Below are positions 16,403-24,073 of a stretch of DNA of 64,000 nucleotides, in pieces. Under the pieces are notes generated by a model. It had not been told where the DNA came from. It did not search any database and saw only the letters and a program-made list of their open reading frames with translations. How positions within the stretch are numbered: the stretch's first letter is position 1; each line of letters opens with the position of its first letter. Position numbers and translations under genes: made by a program. Source of the stretch: Streptomyces prunicolor NBRC 13075 (GTDB lineage Bacteria > Actinomycetota > Actinomycetes > Streptomycetales > Streptomycetaceae); the NCBI RefSeq assembly GCF_000367365.1, contig NZ_BARF01000098.1, forward strand, positions 86,903-150,902, in the 5' to 3' direction.

Positions 16403-17881
16403 TTACACAGGCAGGAAGTTGATCGGGTGGCTGTCCGTCGCCCACAGGTACTGGACCGCGTACGCCCGCCACGGTCGCCAGGCCGCCGCGCGTGCGGTGA
16501 GGGCGGCCGGGGTCGACGGGAGGCCCAACTCCTGGGCGGCGCGGCGGATTCCGAGGTCGGTGGGGAGGAAGGCGTCGGGGTCGCCGAGGGCGCGCATGGC
16601 GATGACGTCGGCCGTCCAGGGGCCGAAGCCGGGGAGGGAGAGGAGTTGGGCGCGGGTTTCCGTCCAGTCGCTCTCCACTCCCAAGTGGAGTGTGCCGTCG
16701 GCCAGTTGGCCCACCAGTGTGGTGAACGTCGTGCGGCGGGTGCGGGGCATCGCCAGTGATTCCGGGTCCACCGCCGCCAAGGCCTCGGGGGACGGGAAGA
16801 GGTGGGTCAGGCCGCCCTCGGGGTCGTCCACCGGTTCACCGTGCGCGGTGACCAGGCGGGCCGCGTGGGTGCGGGCCGCCGCCGTGGAGACCTGTTGGCC
16901 GAGGACGGCTCGTACGGCGAACTCCGCCTCGTCGACCGTGCGCGGGACGCGGCGGCCCGGCGCCTTGTCCACCAGCGGTGCCAGTACCGGGTCGGTCCTC
17001 AACTGGTCGTCCACCGCGACCGGATCGGCGTCCAGGTCGAGCATGCGGCGGCAGCGGCTGATCGCCACCGGCAGATCGCGCAGGTCGCTGAGAGTGAGGC
17101 GGCAGGCGATGTGGTCGGACTTGGGGGTGAGCGACGCGATGCCGTGGCCGTAGGGGAGCCGGAGGGTCCGGCGGTACGCACCGGCTCGCCACTCCTCCAC
17201 ACCCGGTACCGCGGTCGCCGCCAGGTGGCCGAAGAGGTTGTCGGGGTTGAGGGGCGCGCGGAACGGCAGGCGGAGGGTGAGGGTGCCGGGGGTCAACACG
17301 GTTGTCTTCGGGCGCCTGTTGCGCAGCTCGCTCGGGGAGAGGGCGAAGACGTCGCGCACGGTGTCGTTGAAGGTGCGGATCGAGGAGAAGCCGGCGGCGA
17401 AGGCGATCTCCGCCATCGGGAGCGCGGTCGTCTCGATCAACAGCCTTGCCGTCTGGGCGCGTTGGGCGCGGGCCAACGCGAGGGGGCCGGCGCCGAGTTC
17501 GGCGAGGAGTTGGCGTTCGATCTGCCGGGTGCTGTAGCCGAGGCGGGCGGCGAGGCCGGGGACGCCCTCGCGGTCCACCGTCCCGTCGGCGATCAGGCGC
17601 ATCGCGCGGGCCACCAGGTCGGCGCGCTGGTTCCACTCCGGGGAGCCGGGGCTGGTGTCCGGGCGGCAGCGCTTGCAGGCCCGGAACCCCGCCTGCTGGC
17701 AGGCCGCCGCGCTCGGGTAGAACGTCATGTTCTCCGGCTTGGGCGGGACGACCGGGCAGCTGGGCCGGCAGTAGATGCGGGTGGTCAGGACGGCCGTGAA
17801 GAACCAGCCGTCGAAACGCGCGTCCTTGGACTGGACCGCGCGCACGCAACGCTCCGTGTCGGTGTGCATCCCGTTCTGCAT
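16403..17881 (-). CDS. Ada-AlkA fusion: methyl-sensing AraC regulator with DNA-3-methyladenine glycosylase
   Basis: About 492 residues contain, in order: an Ada zinc-binding methyl-phosphotriester domain (YCRPSC and CKRC, residues about 33-72), an AraC-type HTH (about 90-185, including MAEIAFAAGFSSIRTFN), an AlkA N-terminal domain and an HhH-GPD glycosylase domain (LPGFGPWTADVIAMRALG and the catalytic Asp in LPTDLGI). It should sense DNA methylation, activate its own operon and excise N-alkylated purines. The start is the ATG at 17881 or at 17869; longer frames upstream are not supported. The downstream ogt gene completes the response. Confidence 0.93.
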   Translation of the reverse strand: MQNGMHTDTERCVRAVQSKDARFDGWFFTAVLTTRIYCRPSCPVVPPKPENMTFYPSAAACQQAGFRACKRCRPDTSPGSPEWNQRADLVARAMRLIADGTVDREGVPGLAARLGYSTRQIERQLLAELGAGPLALARAQRAQTARLLIETTALPMAEIAFAAGFSSIRTFNDTVRDVFALSPSELRNRRPKTTVLTPGTLTLRLPFRAPLNPDNLFGHLAATAVPGVEEWRAGAYRRTLRLPYGHGIASLTPKSDHIACRLTLSDLRDLPVAISRCRRMLDLDADPVAVDDQLRTDPVLAPLVDKAPGRRVPRTVDEAEFAVRAVLGQQVSTAAARTHAARLVTAHGEPVDDPEGGLTHLFPSPEALAAVDPESLAMPRTRRTTFTTLVGQLADGTLHLGVESDWTETRAQLLSLPGFGPWTADVIAMRALGDPDAFLPTDLGIRRAAQELGLPSTPAALTARAAAWRPWRAYAVQYLWATDSHPINFLPV

Positions 17882-18020
17882 ACGTCCAGCATCCGACACC
17901 GGGCGGGCGGGGGCTGGCGGGAATCCGACATCAGCCTTGTGTGGCCTGGTCAGGCACGGATCACCGTACTTCCGCGGACGGGGTGACGGGGGCGTGTAAG
18001 GGGCGAGGTCGGTTATGGGT

Positions 18021-18049
18021 TTGTGGTGCGACCTCCGGCTTTGTAGCGT
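18021..18049 (+). promoter_or_regulatory. Promoter of the aminotransferase gene, probably leaderless
   Basis: TTGTGG at 18021-18026 and TAGCGT at 18044-18049 are separated by 17 bp. Transcription would begin about 7-9 bp later, at or next to the GTG at 18058. No ribosome-binding site precedes that GTG, so a leaderless mRNA is the simplest reading. Confidence 0.45.
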
Positions 18050-18057
18050 CGACCTCC

Positions 18058-19344
18058 GTGACTCCTCCCGCACCTGCGCACAGCGCCGACTCCCTCCCGG
18101 CCCGCCTCGACACGGCCCGGAGCGACTACGAAGCCCTCCTCGCGAAGAAGCTGTCGCTCGACCTGACCCGCGGCAAGCCGTCCGCCCGCCAGCTCGACCT
18201 GTCCGCCGAACTGCTCTCGCTGCCCGGCGACCGTTACACCTCCGCCGACGGCACGGACTGCCGCAACTACGGTGGCGCGGACGGGCTGTTGGAGCTCCGG
18301 CAGATCTTCGCCGGGTTCCTCCAGGTACCGGTCGGGCAGCTGCTCGCCGTCGGCAACTCCAGCCTGGAGCTGATGCACGACTGCCTCGTGCACGCGCTGC
18401 TCGGCACGCTGCCCGGGGCCGCACGCCGCTGGGCGGACGAGGAGCGGGTCGCGTTCCTGTGCCCGGTGCCCGGCTACGACCGGCACTTCGCGCTGTGCGA
18501 GCGCTTCGGCATCGAGATGATCCCGGTGCCGATGACCGCAGACGGTCCCGACATGGATGTGGTGGAGCGGCTGGTCGCCGAGGACCCCGCCGTCAAGGGC
18601 ATCTGGTGCGTGCCCAAGTACAGCAACCCGGACGGGACTTGCTACAGCGACGAGACCGTACGGCGGCTCGCCGCCATGCCGACGGCCGCGCCCGACTTCC
18701 GGGTCTTCTGGGACAACGCCTATGCCGTGCACCACCTCACCGACGAGGAGGTGGAGATCGCCGACGTGCTGGGCGCCTGTGCCGACAGCGGGCATCCCGA
18801 CCGGGTCTTCGTCTTCGGGTCCACCTCGAAGATCACGCTGGCCGGTGCGGGCGTGGCGTTCTTCGGCTCGTCCCCGGCCAACGTGGCCTGGCTGCGCGGG
18901 TCCAGCGCCAAGCGTTCCATCGGCCCCGACAAGGTCAACCAGCTGCGGCACGCGATGTTCCTGCGCGACGCCGACGGGGTGCGCGATCACATGCGCAAGC
19001 ACCGTGAGCTGCTGCGGCCCAAGTTCGACACCGTGCTGCGCATCCTCGCCGAGCGGCTGGGCGACACCGGTCTCGCCAGTTGGTCCACTCCCCGGGGCGG
19101 TTACTTCATCACCCTCGACGTGCCCGACGGGTGCGCCCGCGAGGTGGTGCGCCGCGCGGCGGACGCCGGTCTCGCCCTGACTCCGGCGGGCGCCACACAT
19201 CCGTACCGCGACGACCCGAGGGACCGGACGATCCGGATCGCCCCCTCCTTCCCGGACGCCTCGGAGATCGAGGAGATCATCGAGGGGGTGGCCACCTGCG
19301 TACGGCTGGTGGGCTACGAAAAGCTGGTGGCCGAGGCGAGTTGA
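18058..19344 (+). CDS. PLP-dependent aminotransferase, aspartate type (PF12897-like)
   Basis: A GTG at 18058 gives 428 residues starting MTPPAPAHSADSLPARL. The fold-type I aminotransferase features are LTRGKPSARQLDL, NYGGADGLLELR, the Asn/Asp/Tyr series KYSNPDG and WDNAYAVHHL, and the PLP-lysine in FGSTSKITLAGAGVAFFG (about residue 262). RGGYFITL and the final Arg in RIAPSFP complete the substrate site. This subgroup is annotated as aspartate or MocR-like aminotransferase; the exact amino donor is not decided by sequence. Confidence 0.88.
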   Translation: MTPPAPAHSADSLPARLDTARSDYEALLAKKLSLDLTRGKPSARQLDLSAELLSLPGDRYTSADGTDCRNYGGADGLLELRQIFAGFLQVPVGQLLAVGNSSLELMHDCLVHALLGTLPGAARRWADEERVAFLCPVPGYDRHFALCERFGIEMIPVPMTADGPDMDVVERLVAEDPAVKGIWCVPKYSNPDGTCYSDETVRRLAAMPTAAPDFRVFWDNAYAVHHLTDEEVEIADVLGACADSGHPDRVFVFGSTSKITLAGAGVAFFGSSPANVAWLRGSSAKRSIGPDKVNQLRHAMFLRDADGVRDHMRKHRELLRPKFDTVLRILAERLGDTGLASWSTPRGGYFITLDVPDGCAREVVRRAADAGLALTPAGATHPYRDDPRDRTIRIAPSFPDASEIEEIIEGVATCVRLVGYEKLVAEAS

Positions 19345-19369
19345 CCCGACGGAGGATTCATGGGTCCGG

Positions 19370-19424
19370 TCAGGTCCGGACCGTTCAGGTCCGGACCGGA
19401 CCGGTCAGGCCCTGACCGCAGGCT
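19370..19424. repeat. Short direct repeats between convergent genes
   Basis: TCAGGTCCGGACCG occurs twice (19370-19383 and 19385-19398), followed by GACCGGTCAGG and CCCTGACC. The words are self-complementary, so the tract can fold into overlapping hairpins. It separates the convergent aminotransferase and TetR genes and may work as a bidirectional terminator. Confidence 0.45.
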
Positions 19425-19426
19425 TC

Positions 19427-20017
19427 CTACGGCCGGGGCAGGACGGCCAAGGCGGTTTCGGCGATCGAGCGCAGCGAGTCGGGGCTGCTTCCGCCTTTGC
19501 CCAGCGCCTCGATCCCGCGCAGCACAGCCAGTAGGAGTCCGGCCAGTCGAGCGGGGTCCTCGTCCTGCTTGATGTCGCCCGCCCGCTGGGCTCCCGCGAC
19601 GCAGGAAGTGAGCAGTTCCTCGATGGCGGCGAAGGTCCGGCGGGCCGTCGCCTCGACGGCCGGATCCTGCCCGGAGAGCTCGGCGGTGCCCTTGGCGAGC
19701 AGGCAGCCGCGCCGAGAGGCGTCCGAGGCGGTGGCGTCCGCCACCGCCAGCACATGCGCGCGCAGCCGTTCAAGGGCACCGGCTTCCGGGCCGTCGAGCG
19801 CCCGTCGTACGGCGTCGACCAGTTCGGCACAGTGGTCGTCGAAGGTGCGCAGGAACAGTTGGCGCTTGTCGCCGAAGGCACCGTAGAGACTGCCCTTGCC
19901 CAGGCCGGTGGCCGCGGCGATGTCGTCCACTCTCGCGGCTGCGTAACCGATCGACCAGAACTGGTCCCTGGCGGCGCGCAGCACCTCGCCTTCGTCGAAG
20001 CTTCGGGGTCTTGCCAT
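19427..20017 (-). CDS. TetR-family transcriptional regulator
   Basis: The 196-residue protein begins MARPRSFDEGEVLRAARDQF and has a TetR HTH with the signature GLGKGSLYGAFGDKRQLF at about residues 38-55. The C-terminal domain (DASRRGCLLAKGTAEL) matches TetR proteins that commonly control a divergent SDR or oxidoreductase. A near-perfect operator lies between it and the SDR gene. Auto-repression and repression of the SDR are the expected roles. Confidence 0.88.
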   Translation of the reverse strand: MARPRSFDEGEVLRAARDQFWSIGYAAARVDDIAAATGLGKGSLYGAFGDKRQLFLRTFDDHCAELVDAVRRALDGPEAGALERLRAHVLAVADATASDASRRGCLLAKGTAELSGQDPAVEATARRTFAAIEELLTSCVAGAQRAGDIKQDEDPARLAGLLLAVLRGIEALGKGGSSPDSLRSIAETALAVLPRP

Positions 20018-20033
20018 GGCTCCACGATATCCA

Positions 20034-20086
20034 TTCTTGACTGCCTCGTCCAGAACGGGCTACGTTCTGGACGAGGCGGTCAAGAA
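20034..20086. promoter_or_regulatory. Inverted repeat with 24-bp arms and overlapping promoter, TetR operator
   Basis: Arms 20034-20057 and 20063-20086 match at 23 of 24 positions around a 5-bp centre GGCTA; the inner part is GTCCAGAACG and CGTTCTGGAC. A -35-like TTGACT (20037-20042) and a -10-like TACGTT (20061-20066) for the rightward SDR lie within the repeat, so binding should block transcription directly. Confidence 0.8.
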
Positions 20087-20162
20087 CAACCGGCCGCCTG
20101 CCATGTCGTGCCACGACCACGAGCAGCGTGCACGACACAGTGCTCTCGAAAGGATGGGTGCC

Positions 20163-20915
20163 ATGCGCCCCATGGACGGAAAGACAGCCCTGGTCACCGG
20201 CGCCTCCAGCGGCATCGGACGAGCGATCGCGCAGCGCTTCGCCGATGACGGCGCCCGCGTCTACCTGACCGGCCGGCGCAAGGACGAACTCGAAGCCGCG
20301 GCCGAGGAGATCGGCCCCGACGCCGTCGCCGTACCGTGCGATGTCTCGCGGGCGGCCGACCTCGACCGGGTCATGGACGTCGTCCGCGGCGACGGACGAC
20401 GGCTCGACGCCGTCGTGGCCAACGCCGGCCTGGGTGACGGGGCTCTGCTCACGGACGTCACGGAGGAGCAGTTCGACTACGTCTTCGGCGTGAACACCAA
20501 GGGCAGCCTGCTGACCGTGCAGAAGTCCCTGCCCCTGCTCGCCCGGCCCGCGTCGGTGATCCTCCTCGGATCCACCACCATCCACCAAGGCGTCGACAGA
20601 ATGGGCGTCTACGCCGCGTCCAAGGCGGCCGTACGCAGCCTGGGCCGGACCTGGGCCGCGGAACTCGCCCCGCGCGGTGTGCGCGTCAACGTCATCACGC
20701 CCGGCCCCATCGCCACACCCGCGATCGACGGCCTGGCCGACAAGTTCGGCCAGAGCACCGAGGACCTCCACAGCGCGCTGGCCTCGCAGCTGCCGCTGCA
20801 GCGCATGGGTCGCCCCGAGGAGGTCGCGGCGCTGGCCGCTTTCCTTGCCGGGTCGGAGAGTTCGTTCATCACCGGTGCCGAGCACTTCGTGGACGGCGGG
20901 CAGATCCAGGTCTGA
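20163..20915 (+). CDS. Classical short-chain dehydrogenase/reductase
   Basis: The ATG at 20163 gives 250 residues with TGASSGIGRAIAQRFADDGA (cofactor loop, residues about 11-30), NAG at about 86, the catalytic Ser in LLGSTTIH, and YAASK (Tyr and Lys of the active site, about residue 150). The C-terminus (SSFITGAEHFVDGG) is that of FabG-like SDRs. It is divergent from a TetR gene that presumably represses it. The substrate is unknown; induction by a toxic aldehyde or quinone-like compound is one possibility. Confidence 0.88.
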   Translation: MRPMDGKTALVTGASSGIGRAIAQRFADDGARVYLTGRRKDELEAAAEEIGPDAVAVPCDVSRAADLDRVMDVVRGDGRRLDAVVANAGLGDGALLTDVTEEQFDYVFGVNTKGSLLTVQKSLPLLARPASVILLGSTTIHQGVDRMGVYAASKAAVRSLGRTWAAELAPRGVRVNVITPGPIATPAIDGLADKFGQSTEDLHSALASQLPLQRMGRPEEVAALAAFLAGSESSFITGAEHFVDGGQIQV

Positions 20916-21031
20916 CCGAACGTCCGATACCCACGCACACCTCCCTCCCTGCGGATGTGCGGTACCTCACGCCCCGGTTACAAATCGCTCAACCTCTGGT
21001 TGCGAAGCGGTGAGCGGTACACGATGGGGAC

Positions 21032-21418
21032 ATGACCCTGGCCGAGCGAGCCATGCAGCAACTGGAAGGCTGGCGCGACCTCAGCGCGGTCCCGGCCAGT
21101 TGTGGCACGGGGCGGGCGCTGCGGTCCACCCACAGCGAGATCGTGCACTTCCACTCCGACCACGATGTGGACCTGCATCTCACCGTCGGGGCCATCCTCC
21201 GGTTCCATCACGACCTCAGCGAGTCGACCGCGATCCGGATCATCCCGGGCTCCCGCTGGGTGACCGTCCACCTGGACTGCGAGACGGACGTGGACCTGCT
21301 GCTCAGCCTGGTCAGCGTCGCCCTCAAGGCACACGCGGGCGGGCCCCCGTCCGGGAGCCCGCCCGCGACCGGCTGCAACTTCCACCGGGTGACCCTCGTG
21401 CCGCGCGACGGCGACTAG
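21032..21418 (+). CDS. DUF5519-type luciferase-domain small protein
   Basis: The 128-residue protein resembles the DUF5519 (so-called luciferase family) proteins of actinobacteria. Visible features are HSEIVHFHSDHDVDLHLT with several His, IRIIPGSRWVTVHLD, and a conserved acidic/Leu stretch VDLLLSLVSVALKAH. The biochemical role is unknown; there is no flavin-binding motif. It ends in a 4-bp overlap with the convergent polyphosphate kinase gene. Confidence 0.65.
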   Translation: MTLAERAMQQLEGWRDLSAVPASCGTGRALRSTHSEIVHFHSDHDVDLHLTVGAILRFHHDLSESTAIRIIPGSRWVTVHLDCETDVDLLLSLVSVALKAHAGGPPSGSPPATGCNFHRVTLVPRDGD

Positions 21419-22305
21419 AAGATCGCCGCCGTGTCGTCCTCGCCCTCCTCAAGGAGGTTGGCGGCGGCGCCGACGATGCGCGGATCGGGGCTGCCGACGA
21501 CCTCCTCGTCCTTGTCGGCGTAGTCGAAGCGGGCCAGCACGCTGCGCATGGCCTCGACGCGGGCCCGCTTCTTGTCGTTGCTCTTCACCACGGTCCAGGG
21601 CGCGTGCTCGGTGTCGGTCTCCCGGAACATCGCGACCTTGGCGGCGGTGTAGTCGTCCCAGCGGTCCAGCGAGGCCAGATCCATCGGGCTGAGCTTCCAC
21701 TGCCGTACGGGATCCACCTGGCGGATCGTGAAACGGGTGCGCTGTTCACCTTGTGAGACGGAGAACCAGAACTTGATCAGGTCGACGCCGTCGTCCGCCA
21801 GCATCCGCTCGAACAGCGGGGCCTGGCGCATGAAACGGCGGTACTCGTCGTCCGAGCAGAACCCCATCACGCGCTCCACGCCCGCCCGGTTGTACCAGGA
21901 CCGGTCGAACAGCACGATCTCGCCGGCGGTCGGCAGATGCTGGACGTAGCGCTGGAAGTACCACTGACCGCTCTCGCGCTCGCTCGGCTTCTCCAGCGCG
22001 ACCACGCGGGCGCCGCGCGGGTTCAGGTGCTCGGTGAACCGTTTGATCGTGCCGCCCTTGCCGGCCGCGTCGCGCCCCTCGCAGACGATGACGAGCCGGC
22101 GCCCGGTCTCCTTGATCCAGCGTTGCAGCTTCAGCAGTTCTATCTGCTGGAGCCGCTTGTGCCAGTCGTACTCCTTGCGCTCCATGCGCTGTTCGTACGG
22201 GTAGTTCTCCCGCCAGGTGTCCACCGTGCTGCCGTCGGGCCGCACCAGCACCGGGTCGTCGGCGTCGGTGTAGTCGACCCGCAGCCCACTCAGCAGTTCG
22301 GTCAT
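21415..22305 (-). CDS. ppk2: Polyphosphate kinase 2 family protein
   Basis: The 296-residue protein is a single-domain PPK2. Walker A is EGRDAAGKGGTIK at about residues 79-91, Walker B is VLFDRSWYNR at about 133-142, and the lid module lies between them. The enzyme uses polyphosphate to phosphorylate nucleotides (GDP or ADP). It lies upstream of a small membrane protein and a low-affinity phosphate transporter on the same strand, although about 70 bp separates it from its neighbour. Together they suggest a phosphate storage and uptake locus. Confidence 0.92.
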   Translation of the reverse strand: MTELLSGLRVDYTDADDPVLVRPDGSTVDTWRENYPYEQRMERKEYDWHKRLQQIELLKLQRWIKETGRRLVIVCEGRDAAGKGGTIKRFTEHLNPRGARVVALEKPSERESGQWYFQRYVQHLPTAGEIVLFDRSWYNRAGVERVMGFCSDDEYRRFMRQAPLFERMLADDGVDLIKFWFSVSQGEQRTRFTIRQVDPVRQWKLSPMDLASLDRWDDYTAAKVAMFRETDTEHAPWTVVKSNDKKRARVEAMRSVLARFDYADKDEEVVGSPDPRIVGAAANLLEEGEDDTAAIF

Positions 22306-22375
22306 CCCGGCCTCCTCTCAAGGGGGTTCAGTGGCTCAGAGGTGATCGGTGGTGATCCGTGGTGATCCGTCGTGC

Positions 22376-22609
22376 TCAGTGGAACTGCGGCACGATCAGA
22401 TAGATGCCGTATGCCACGACAGCCGCACACGCGAGAAAGCACAACCCCGCCTGCGTCAGCCCGAGGGCATGCGTGCCGCCGTCCACCTCGCGGGCGGCCT
22501 CGACCCGGGCGAGGCCCAGGATGCCCAGCGCGAAGACGACGACCACGCCGACGGTCACTCCGACACTCACCGCGAAGACCTCGCCGAGCGAGTTCCAGTC
22601 CACACTCAT
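22376..22609 (-). CDS. Small two-helix membrane protein next to Pit
   Basis: The 77-residue protein has two hydrophobic segments: VFAVSVGVTVGVVVVFALGI (about residues 11-30) and LCFLACAAVVAYGIYLIV (about 56-73), separated by a charged cytoplasmic loop. It begins 17 bp after the pit stop codon on the same strand. The same small gene commonly follows pit in Streptomyces, so an accessory role in phosphate transport is plausible but not shown. Confidence 0.75.
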   Translation of the reverse strand: MSVDWNSLGEVFAVSVGVTVGVVVVFALGILGLARVEAAREVDGGTHALGLTQAGLCFLACAAVVAYGIYLIVPQFH

Positions 22610-22626
22610 TGCTCAACTCCCTTGGC

Positions 22627-23781
22627 TCAGGCGGCCGTACGGACGTCCGAGGACGCCTCACTGCGGATGGTGACCTCGTGGGTCTCGTTCACGTTGTCCG
22701 CGTGGACGGGGTTGCGGCGCGAGGCGATCACGATGAACAGGGCCACGGCGGCGGCGATCAGCGCGATCAGGGCCGTACCGAGGTTGCCGCCGTGCTTGAC
22801 GACGGTCGCGGACAGGCCGCCGACCGCGGCGGCCGCCGGGAGGGTGACCAGCCAGGCGATGACCATGCGGCCGGCCGTGCCCCAGCGCACCTCGGCCAGC
22901 CGTCGGCCGAGGCCGGCGCCCAGGATGCCGCCGGAGCAGACCTGGGTGGTGGACAGCGCGAAGCCCAGGTGGGCGGAGGTGAGGATGACGGTCGTGGAGG
23001 CGGCCTCGGCCGCGAAGCCCTGCGGGGACTGGATGTCGGTGAGGCCCTTGCCCATCGTGCGGATGATGCGCCAGCCGCCGATGTAGGTGCCCAGGCCGAT
23101 CGCGAGTCCCGCCGCGGTGATGACCCACACCGGCGGACCGGCGTCGTGGCCGAGCGCGCCCACCGAGATCAGGGTCAGGGTGATGACGCCCATCGTCTTC
23201 TGGGCGTCGTTCGTGCCGTGCGCGAGGGAGACCAGGGAGGCCGAGGCGATCTGGCCGAGCCGGAAGCCCTTGGTGACCGAGTCCTTGCGGGCCCGGGCGG
23301 TGATCTTGTAGGCGAGGTAGGTGGCGAGGAGAGCGGCGATTCCGGCCACGAGCGGGGAGGCCACCGCGGGGATCAGGATCTTCTCGACGACCTTGTCGAA
23401 GTGGACGCCGTTGGAGCCCGCGCCGACCCAGACGGCGCCGATCAGGCCGCCGAACAGGGCGTGCGAGGAACTGGACGGCAGTCCCAGCAACCAGGTCAGG
23501 AGATTCCAGAGGATCGCCCCGACGAGCCCCGCGAAGATCATCCCTGGCGTGACCAGGGTGTCGTCGACGATGCCACCGGAGATCGTCTTGGCGACCTCCG
23601 TGGACAGGAAGGCGCCGACGAGGTTGAGGGCCCCACTGATCAGGACCGCCGTTTTGGGCTTCAGCGCCCCGGTGGCGATGGACGTCGCCATCGCGTTGGC
23701 GGTGTCGTGGAATCCGTTGGTGAAGTCGAAGGCCAAGGCCGTGACGATGACGACCGCCACGAGGAACGTGATGTGGTCCAT
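22627..23781 (-). CDS. pit: Inorganic phosphate transporter, PiT family
   Basis: The ATG at 23781 gives 384 residues beginning MDHITFLVAVVIVTALAFDF. The duplicated PiT signature is present as GFHDTANAMATSIATGAL near residue 24 and AHGTNDAQKTMGVI near residue 188, with about ten transmembrane helices. PiT proteins import divalent metal-phosphate complexes by proton symport. The order pit, small membrane protein, ppk2 suggests shared control. I looked for the Streptomyces PHO box (GTTCAYYYRG repeats) upstream and did not see a clear one. Confidence 0.9.
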   Translation of the reverse strand: MDHITFLVAVVIVTALAFDFTNGFHDTANAMATSIATGALKPKTAVLISGALNLVGAFLSTEVAKTISGGIVDDTLVTPGMIFAGLVGAILWNLLTWLLGLPSSSSHALFGGLIGAVWVGAGSNGVHFDKVVEKILIPAVASPLVAGIAALLATYLAYKITARARKDSVTKGFRLGQIASASLVSLAHGTNDAQKTMGVITLTLISVGALGHDAGPPVWVITAAGLAIGLGTYIGGWRIIRTMGKGLTDIQSPQGFAAEAASTTVILTSAHLGFALSTTQVCSGGILGAGLGRRLAEVRWGTAGRMVIAWLVTLPAAAAVGGLSATVVKHGGNLGTALIALIAAAVALFIVIASRRNPVHADNVNETHEVTIRSEASSDVRTAA

Positions 23782-24073
23782 CGTTCGATGGAAGCAATCG
23801 AAGGCGTACATTCGGCCAACCGGAGGCCAAATCCAGGCATGGCCCGTGCAACGCCGCCGTACACACGCCCCTCTCCGGCCCTCGTGCGCCCCTTCCTCCA
23901 CCGCACGCACACACTTCCCTCTCCTTATGGCATGGCCCGGTCAAATCTGCGAAGCTTCCCCCGCGATCACGCAAGCGCTACGCGCGTTCCCACGGCCGCC
24001 CACCGGAACACCCAGTCCGGCCCGGCGGCCACCGAGCAGGCCGGAATCCCGGCCGCCGTATAAGGAGTTCCGT

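Noticed and set aside
23782..24073. Possible PHO box upstream of pit
   Set aside because: No tandem GTTCAYYYRG units seen on either strand.
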